Program-made: the position numbers and the translations under genes
From: an uncultured Myxococcales bacterium
Lineage (GTDB): Bacteria; Myxococcota_A; UBA9042
Direction: 5' to 3'
Assembly: GCA_903896545.1 (NCBI GenBank)
Contig: CAITYF010000161.1
Location: forward strand, 62,001-126,000
Length of the DNA stretch: 64,000 nt
Shown: positions 54,419 to 61,500 of the stretch, one piece after another
Layout: the number at the start of each line of letters is the position of its first letter
Numbering within the stretch: position 1 is the stretch's first letter
Notes under the pieces: model-generated
What the model saw: the letters and a program-made list of their open reading frames with translations, nothing else
Told to the model about the DNA's origin: nothing
Database searches by the model: none

Positions 54419-57400
54419 AGCATCTACTCGCCCTCCTCCTGTTCGCCGGTTGCAGCGCGTCCTGGACCGCGCTGGACGCCGACGTCGATGCCGCGCGTCT
54501 GGACGAGCACCTCGCGACGCGACCCGCCGACACAGCGAACTTCATCCAGACCGCCTGGCTTTGTGTCCTGCACGGTCGCGGTTGCGATCGCGTGACGCAG
54601 CCGACGCCGATGTGGCAGCCGCAGCCGGATGGCGCTCTGGAAGCACAACTCGCCCGCGCACTGGCGACTGACGGGCTCGGTCCTGTCACGCCGCGTTTGG
54701 ATGCGTGGCTGGCGCTGGCGGATCTTGCGGCGTCCGCGTTTGTGCAGCACGGCGACCGCGCCGATCGACTCCTGTCACTGGCCGTGGAGCGTCTGGGGCC
54801 GCTGGCGGCGCGCGACTACGCGCTGGTGTCGACCCGTTTGGCACAGCGCGGTGAGTCGGTGCAACACTGGCTCGACGTCGGTACGACGGCCGAGCGCTGG
54901 CGGCGCGAAAGGGCGCTGGCTTCGTGGCTCGCCGCGCCCTCGCCGCACGGTGCACAACGTCCACTGGCGATGACGGTTGCTTTGGCCGCGGAACCGCTCT
55001 CGCGTCGGCTCTTTACTGGGCTGGATCGCCTGCCCGATGCCCTGCCGACCCCAGCCAATCTTCGGCCTTTGCCATCGCCGACTCAGGTAGGTGACCCGTA
55101 TGCCTTGCCGGCGCGCGATGCGGGCGTTTACCGCCTACAGGCGCAGTTCGCAGTCACCGATCGTGCGCCACTGCTCCTGCGCGTGGAATTTGCGAAGCCA
55201 GTGCGGATCTGGTGTGACGGTCGGCCGCTCACGCGCGTCGAGCCAACGGCGCGCGAGGAAACGTGGCTGGATCTGCCGCCAGGCGCGCACACGCTGGACC
55301 TCGCCGTGCCGATCGGTCAGAACGGCCAGCCGCTCGCGCTGGCGCTGCTACCGGGGGATCGGACAGCCCAGCCGCCGCCGCAGGTGACGTGGCACGCGAC
55401 GCTCGAAGTCGTTCTGGACGCACTGCGTGAACCGACTAGCGCGGCAATGACGCAACTGACGCAGCGCTTTCCCCACGAGCTACTGCAAGCCGACGCGGCG
55501 GTGCAACGGGCGGATACGCGTGAGACCGAGGCGCTGCCGACTTCCGCCGTGGTGGATGCGCTGCTGGCGCATTGGCCAAAACACGTGGACGCGCAGCTGA
55601 TGCGTGCGATGTACACGCGCGAGTCGGGTCAGGCGCAGCTGGCGTGGCAGTCGCTTCAGGGGCTGGAGGAGCCGCCCCAGCCCGCGGACGTTGCCGTCAG
55701 CGTTGTGGCAACCGCGCCGCGGAGCGACCTGCTGCTGGAACGCGCGATGACCTATCAGGCGCTCGGACTGCCGGACATGGCGGCGTCGTCAGCCGAAGCC
55801 GCGGTGCAACAGCAGCCGCTGGACTGCCGAATCCTCACGCGCGCGCTGGGGGTCGGTGAGGACACGCTGAACCGGCCACTCACGCGGCGGTTGCTCGCCC
55901 AGCCCGTGCTGTGTCCGCGCGAACGGTTGGCGCGGGCTTTTGCCGAGTCGATGGTCGGCCGTTTGGACGACGCGCTGGCGACACTGCTCCTGGAACAAGC
56001 CGAGCCTGCGCACGCCCGTGAAGCGGCGGGGCTCGCGCGCCTTTTGGCGCAGACCCTCCACAAGCCGCTGCCGCCGCGTCCGTTGTGGGGGGAAGACCGC
56101 CAAGCGGACCACTGGCAAACCGCGCAGGAAGCCGAGTTGCGTCACGACCAGACGGCTACGCAAGCCGCGCTGCACCACCTGCTGACGGCACCGGGTTTGC
56201 CGATGGAAGCGCGGCAAAAGGCGATCCAAGCGGGGGTTCAGCCGATCTGGCAGCCGTTCGTGCGCGACGGTGAGCAAATCGCGCAGGTGGAAGTGACCGA
56301 CGCGTTTGCCAATGGGTCAGCGACGGTGTGGATGCTGGATCAGGAAATCGTGCAATTGCTGCCCGACGGCGGTGCGATTCGGCGCGTACACCAGGTCGTG
56401 CGGGTTCGCGAAGCTGCGGCAGCGGATTCTGTGGGTGAAATTCGCGTTGCCGAAGGCGCGGATTTGGAGCTGGCGCGGACGATTCTGCCGGACGGCTCGC
56501 TCGTGCTGCCTGCTGAAACCGACGACAAGGAGACGATTTCGCTCCGCGCCGTCGCGGCTGGAACGACCGTGGAATTCGCGCAGATCGCTTACGAGCCGGC
56601 CGACGATCCGGCGACGGGTGCGACGCGGCTGCCGCTGTTTCACATGCAGTCGACCGAGGCGCCGGTGCAGCTCTCGGAGTACATTGTGCTCGTTCCACAG
56701 GGGGTGCCCTTTCACTTGGACGCGTCATCCGCCGCGGGTGCGCCGGTCGTCAAGCCGATGGGCGCGTTTACGGCCTACGTGTTCAGTCGAGCGGCGTTGC
56801 CGCGGGTGCGCAATGAGCCGCGCGCAGTGCGACCCGAACGCGTGCTGCCGACGGTGCGGGCCTTCGCGCGGCCCGGCCTGGAGCCGGTGATCGAACCGTG
56901 GAATGAAGCGCTGGCCGCTTACGTGCAGAGTCAGGACCCGGCTCTGCGGGCGTGGGGCGCGGCGTTGACGCAGGTGCCGGAATCGTTTACGCGTTGGCAG
57001 AAGTTGGCGTCCCGGTTGGCCTTGACGGTGCAACACGCGCACGAAGGCGGTTCGCCTGGTCGGCCAGAGACGGCGCTGACCGAGGGCAAAGGCGATCGCG
57101 CGTCGACGTTCTACACGCTGGCGCGGCAGGCGGGCGCGGATGCGTGTCTGGTGCGTGTGTTGCCCATGGCGCGGCTGCCGGCAGACGATCCACTCACGCC
57201 ACAGGCGCCGGTTGATCCGGACGACTACGGGCTGGAGGTCGTGCGTCTGCGCGTGACCCTGCCGCACGCCGCGACGACGACGGAGATTTGGTATGACCCC
57301 GCGCAAGAAGGCGGTCGGCTGGATCATGTGCGTGCGGGGCTGCGCGGACGCCAGGGTCTTCTCTGCGGCTGTGCGACGCCGCCGGACGATCCGCGTGTGA

Positions 57401-58041
57401 CGATTCCCAAGTTGGGCGCGGGCGCGGATCGCCGCGTCATCGACGTCTCGTTGGACTGGGCAGAGGATGGGCATCTGATCGGGATTGTGCACGAGCAACT
57501 CTACGGCGCGATGGCGGCGTCTGTTCGCAGCTTTCTGCGCGGTAACGGTGCCAACGATCAGCAGCTGGCCAAAGAGCTGGCGGAAGGTGCGTTTGACGGC
57601 GCAGCGGTGCAGCTCTTGCGCATCGACGGGCTGGCGGGCGATGACGCGGTGACGCTCGCCTACGAGGTGACTCTGGCCGCGGACCGTGAACGCGCCGACG
57701 CCCTGGATCTGGACCTGTGGGCGGAACAGCTTGTGCAGTCCTACGCGCAGTTGCCGAGCCGGACCACGCCGCTGCTTTTTAGTCACACGCTCGATCTCAA
57801 TGTGACCCTGCGCGTCGTGCCGCGGGGCGGGGCAGTGCACGAGTTGCCCCTGGACGTCGTGGTGGACGCGGCGAGTCTGCATTACCAGCGGCGCGCACGG
57901 CGGGAGGGCGACGCCGTGGTCGTCAAGCGGCATCTCGTCTCAGAGCCGGCGATCGTCGCGCCCGATGCGTATGGTGACTTTGCTCAGTCACTGCGCGCGA
58001 TTGACGCCGCAGATCACGTGCGGTTACGTCGTACGCCTTGA
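54415..58041 (+). CDS. Lipoprotein paralogue of the transglutaminase-like protein, active site lost
   Basis: A 1208-aa predicted lipoprotein (signal LLLFAGC, Cys13) with the same overall order as its upstream neighbour: a beta-sandwich-like part, helical repeats (about 300-610) and a DUF3857 domain (EQIAQVEVTDAFANGSATVW, VVRVREAAAADSVGEIRV). Where the neighbour has FGDCKDKAT, this one has LTEGKGDRAS (888-897): the catalytic Cys position is Gly891. It is therefore probably an inactive partner or regulator. The ATGA overlap suggests it is made in a fixed ratio with the upstream protein. ATG 54415 gives the lipobox. Its TGA (58039-58041) overlaps the next candidate promoter. Confidence 0.75.
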   Translation: MKHLLALLLFAGCSASWTALDADVDAARLDEHLATRPADTANFIQTAWLCVLHGRGCDRVTQPTPMWQPQPDGALEAQLARALATDGLGPVTPRLDAWLALADLAASAFVQHGDRADRLLSLAVERLGPLAARDYALVSTRLAQRGESVQHWLDVGTTAERWRRERALASWLAAPSPHGAQRPLAMTVALAAEPLSRRLFTGLDRLPDALPTPANLRPLPSPTQVGDPYALPARDAGVYRLQAQFAVTDRAPLLLRVEFAKPVRIWCDGRPLTRVEPTAREETWLDLPPGAHTLDLAVPIGQNGQPLALALLPGDRTAQPPPQVTWHATLEVVLDALREPTSAAMTQLTQRFPHELLQADAAVQRADTRETEALPTSAVVDALLAHWPKHVDAQLMRAMYTRESGQAQLAWQSLQGLEEPPQPADVAVSVVATAPRSDLLLERAMTYQALGLPDMAASSAEAAVQQQPLDCRILTRALGVGEDTLNRPLTRRLLAQPVLCPRERLARAFAESMVGRLDDALATLLLEQAEPAHAREAAGLARLLAQTLHKPLPPRPLWGEDRQADHWQTAQEAELRHDQTATQAALHHLLTAPGLPMEARQKAIQAGVQPIWQPFVRDGEQIAQVEVTDAFANGSATVWMLDQEIVQLLPDGGAIRRVHQVVRVREAAAADSVGEIRVAEGADLELARTILPDGSLVLPAETDDKETISLRAVAAGTTVEFAQIAYEPADDPATGATRLPLFHMQSTEAPVQLSEYIVLVPQGVPFHLDASSAAGAPVVKPMGAFTAYVFSRAALPRVRNEPRAVRPERVLPTVRAFARPGLEPVIEPWNEALAAYVQSQDPALRAWGAALTQVPESFTRWQKLASRLALTVQHAHEGGSPGRPETALTEGKGDRASTFYTLARQAGADACLVRVLPMARLPADDPLTPQAPVDPDDYGLEVVRLRVTLPHAATTTEIWYDPAQEGGRLDHVRAGLRGRQGLLCGCATPPDDPRVTIPKLGAGADRRVIDVSLDWAEDGHLIGIVHEQLYGAMAASVRSFLRGNGANDQQLAKELAEGAFDGAAVQLLRIDGLAGDDAVTLAYEVTLAADRERADALDLDLWAEQLVQSYAQLPSRTTPLLFSHTLDLNVTLRVVPRGGAVHELPLDVVVDAASLHYQRRARREGDAVVVKRHLVSEPAIVAPDAYGDFAQSLRAIDAADHVRLRRTP

Positions 58042-58073
58042 CCGTTGGTGGTAATCCGACCAAACTGGTCGGA
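58038..58073 (+). promoter_or_regulatory. Promoter with overlapping perfect palindrome (operator candidate)
   Basis: TTGACC (58038-58043), a 17-bp spacer and CAAACT (58061-58066). TCCGACCA (58055-58062) and TGGTCGGA (58066-58073) form a perfect 8-3-8 inverted repeat over the -10 and start region, 20 nt before ATG 58094. This is the usual geometry for a repressor site. Confidence 0.5.
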
Positions 58074-58093
58074 GTTCAAACGCCGAGGGAATC

Positions 58094-58351
58094 ATGCACG
58101 ACCGCTTTCCATTTCTGCCCGACAACGCCGAGGCCGCCAAGAAAGGGCTGATCAAGCAGCTTGCCCGCACGGGCGGCGCGATGCCAATTGGCGACCTGCA
58201 CGCGTTCAGCACGCAGCGCTTCGCCGCGGGACATCAGGCGTTTTCCGCGCTGATGGAGTGGCTTGTTGACGACGAGTTGCTGATGTACGACGGCAGCCGC
58301 TTCCATCTGACCGAGAAAGGTCTGGCGTTTTCCAAGACCTTGCTCTTCTAA
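58094..58351 (+). CDS. Small winged-helix-like protein
   Basis: An 85-aa cytosolic protein. The core (GLIKQLARTGGAMPIGDLHA, then FSALMEWLVDDELL, then MYDGSRFHLTEKG) has the three-helix-plus-wing pattern of winged-helix DNA-binding domains: an N-terminal helix, a short helix, a recognition helix, then a beta-hairpin wing. GAGGGA sits 4 nt before ATG 58094. The palindrome just upstream makes autoregulation possible. No specific family can be named, and a non-DNA-binding role is not excluded. Confidence 0.65.
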   Translation: MHDRFPFLPDNAEAAKKGLIKQLARTGGAMPIGDLHAFSTQRFAAGHQAFSALMEWLVDDELLMYDGSRFHLTEKGLAFSKTLLF

Positions 58352-58405
58352 ACATGCCTGCCAAGACTGGAGATCAAATGCTGACCGCCGGGTGGGCATG
58401 TTTAG
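58348..58405. terminator. 11-bp inverted repeat overlapping the stop codon
   Basis: CTAAACATGCC (58348-58358) pairs perfectly with GGCATGTTTAG (58395-58405) around a 36-nt loop; the left arm includes the TAA stop. No T tract follows. The rest of the gap 58352-58577 to the convergent gene holds nothing I recognise. Confidence 0.4.
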
Positions 58406-58577
58406 GCTGCTAGCTGGGTCGCCAAGCTCGCGTCCCTGCGGGCCGACTCGCGGCGACACAAGATACTTGGCTCCGAGTCAATGCAGCGATGTATAGACCG
58501 GCGCCAAAACGGCGACGCGGCCGGGAAGGGGTGAACCTCCGCCGACCGCGCGCCAGATCCTTTCTACGTGAACCGAA

Positions 58578-61500
58578 CTACCGGAAGTAGACCGCGCCGG
58601 ACTTCCACTGCACGCCTTCCGCTTGGAAGTTGCTGAAAGCGCGCGAGCGAATCTGGAAGTCGCTCACCGTGCCCGTCAGCGTGAACGCGCGGGTAAACGC
58701 CGCCGAGTTCACCCCGTTGGTCAGCGTCACGTTCGCCGTGTTCGGCGGTTTCAACTGTGCCGCGGGGCCTGCACAGAAGTCGTCCGTGCCGTTGGTGCTG
58801 TAGCAGTTCGTGCCCAAGTCGAAGTTCGCCGTGCCGCCGCAATAGCCGGTCAAGACCAAGGCCTCGTAGCGGAGCTCCGTGTAGGACGGCCAATTCGCGC
58901 TGGCGTTTGCGCCGATGCACAAGTGCTGGTTACCCGGCGCGCCGTTCCACTGGTCCCACGTCTGCCACAGCGCCGCCGTCAGCAGGCACAGGCCCTGCGC
59001 GGGGTTCGGGTTTGTAACGGTCAGCAGGTTGTACGCCCACTGATTGTCAATCTTCTCCCAGCCGCCGCCCCAGTTGGTCATCTCGCAGAACACCTGATAC
59101 TTGTCCGCGTGGCTGCTGCCGTTCGGGTCAATCCAGTAGGTGCCGGTCGCGCCCGCCGGATAGGCGGTGTGAATCTGCTTGCAGCTGGTGCCGGGATTGA
59201 TGTCCGAGCCCGGCGAGCACGTGCCGGTCATGCACACGCCGATGTCGCCACACGGCGTAGCGTTCAGCGGGGCGTTCGCGCAGCCGGTTGCCGGGTCGCA
59301 GGTGTCCGCCGTGCACGGGTTGCCGTCGTCGCAGTTGACCGTCGTGCCGCCGCAGACGCCAGCCGCACACTTGTCCGGGCTCGTGCACAGCGAGCCGTCG
59401 TCGCAGGACAACGCGTTGTTCGTCGTCTTGCAGCCAAGCGCCAAGTCGCAGTAGTCGTCGGTGCAGAGGTTGCCATCGCTGCAGACGACCGTCGTGCCCA
59501 CGCACGCGCCCAAGGTGCACGTGTCGTTGCTCGTGCACGCGCTGCCGTCGCTGCAGCCGTTGTTGTTGTTCGCAAACACGCAGCCTGTCGCTGGGTCACA
59601 CGAGTCTGTCGTGCAGGCGTTGCCGTCGTTGCAGGTCTGCGTCGTGCCCGATTGGCACGCCTTGTTGGCGCAGGCGTCGCCAATCGTGCACACGCTGCCG
59701 TCGCTGCACGCCGCGCTGTTGGCCGAGTTCACACAGCCTGAAGACGCGTTGCAGGTGTCGTTGGTGCAGGCGTTGCCGTCGTCGCAGTCGATTCCGGCGC
59801 CAGGCACACAGCTGCCGGCGGCGCAAGCGTCACCGACCGTGCACACGCTGCCGTCGCTGCAGGTGTTGTTGTTGTTCAGCGTCTGGCAGCCGGTCGCCGC
59901 GTTGCACGAGTCGGTTGTGCACGGGTTGCCGTCGTCGCAGTTCTGGTTCACGCCCGGCGCGCACACGCCACCCGAGCAGACATCGCCGATCGTGCACACG
60001 CTGCCGTCGCTGCATGCGGCGGTGTTGTTCGCGTACACACAGCCGGTCAGCGCGCTGCAGCTGTCGCTGGTGCAACCGTTGCTGTCGTTGCACGCGATGA
60101 CGGTGCCCGACTGGCAGCTGCCACCCGCGCAGACGTCGCCGTTGGTGCACGCGTTGTTGTCGTCGCACGTGACGGTCAGGTTCGTGTGCACGCAGCCGGC
60201 CGACACATCGCACGAGTCCGAGGTGCACGGATTGTTGTCGTTGCAGTTCGGCGTCGAGCCGCCCGGCGCGCAGCTACTGGCCGCGCAGATGTCGCCGATG
60301 GTGCATGCGTTGCCGTCCGAGCAAACGTTGCTGTTCGGGGTGAACGCGCAGCCGCCGACGTTGTTGCAGTTGTCTGTCGTGCACGGGTTGTTGTCGTTGC
60401 ACTGCTGACCCGCGCCGGAGACGCAAGCGCCGCCCGCGCACAGGTCCGGCGTGGTGCAGTCATTGCCGTCTGAGCAAGGCAGCGTGTTGTTGGCGTGGAC
60501 GCAGCCGCTCGCCGCGTTGCACGAGTCGTTGGTGCACAGCTGACCGTCATCGCAGTTCTGCTGCGCGCCGGGGACGCACGCGCCTGAAGCACACGTGTCG
60601 TTCAGCGTGCACGCGTTATTGTCCGAGCACGCGCCCGTGTGCGCCGTGAACACACACCCCGTCGCCTGATCGCAGCTGTCCGTGGTGCACGGATTGCCGT
60701 CGTTGCAGCTGGCGCTGGCGCCTGAGCTGCACGCCGAGTTCGCGCAGACGTCACCCGTCGTGCAGGCGTTGCCGTCGCTGCAAGGCAGGCTGTTCGCCGT
60801 GAACACGCAGCCGGTTGCCGCGTTGCACGCGTCGTTGGTGCAGGCGTTGTTGTCGTTGCAGACCGTCGAAACGCCCGGCACGCACGCGCCGTTCGCGCAC
60901 GCGTCGCCGTTGGTGCAGACGTTGCCGTCCGAGCACACGGCGTTCGTGTTGGCGAACACGCAGCCCGTCGCCGAGTTGCAGGTGTCGGCGGTGCACGGGT
61001 TACCGTCGTTGCAGGTGACGGCCGCGCCGCCCGCACAGGCACCCGCGGCGCACGCGTCGCCGTTGGTGCACGCGTTGCCGTCCGAGCAGCTGTTGTTGTT
61101 GTTCGCGTGCACACAGCCGCCGCCCGCGCCACACGAGTCGGTCGTGCAGGGGTTGCCGTCGTCGCAGTTGATCGAAGCGCCCGACGCGCAGCCGCCGCCC
61201 GCGCAGGCGTCGCCGTTCGTGCACGCGTTGTTGTCCGAGCACGGCGCGCTGTTGTTCGTGTTCACGCAGCCCTTGGTCGGGTCGCAGGCGTCGTCGGTGC
61301 ACAGGTTGCCGTCATTGCAGCTGAGCAGCGAGCCCGGCTGGCATGCGCCCGTCGCGCAGACGTCGCCGCTCGTGCAGGCGTTGTTGTCGTTGCACGGGAC
61401 GGTGTTGTTCACGTGCGAGCAGCCGCCGGCCGCGTTGCATGCGTCGGTGGTGCACAGGTTGCTGTCATCGCAAGCGAGCGCCGGGCCCGGCACGCACACG

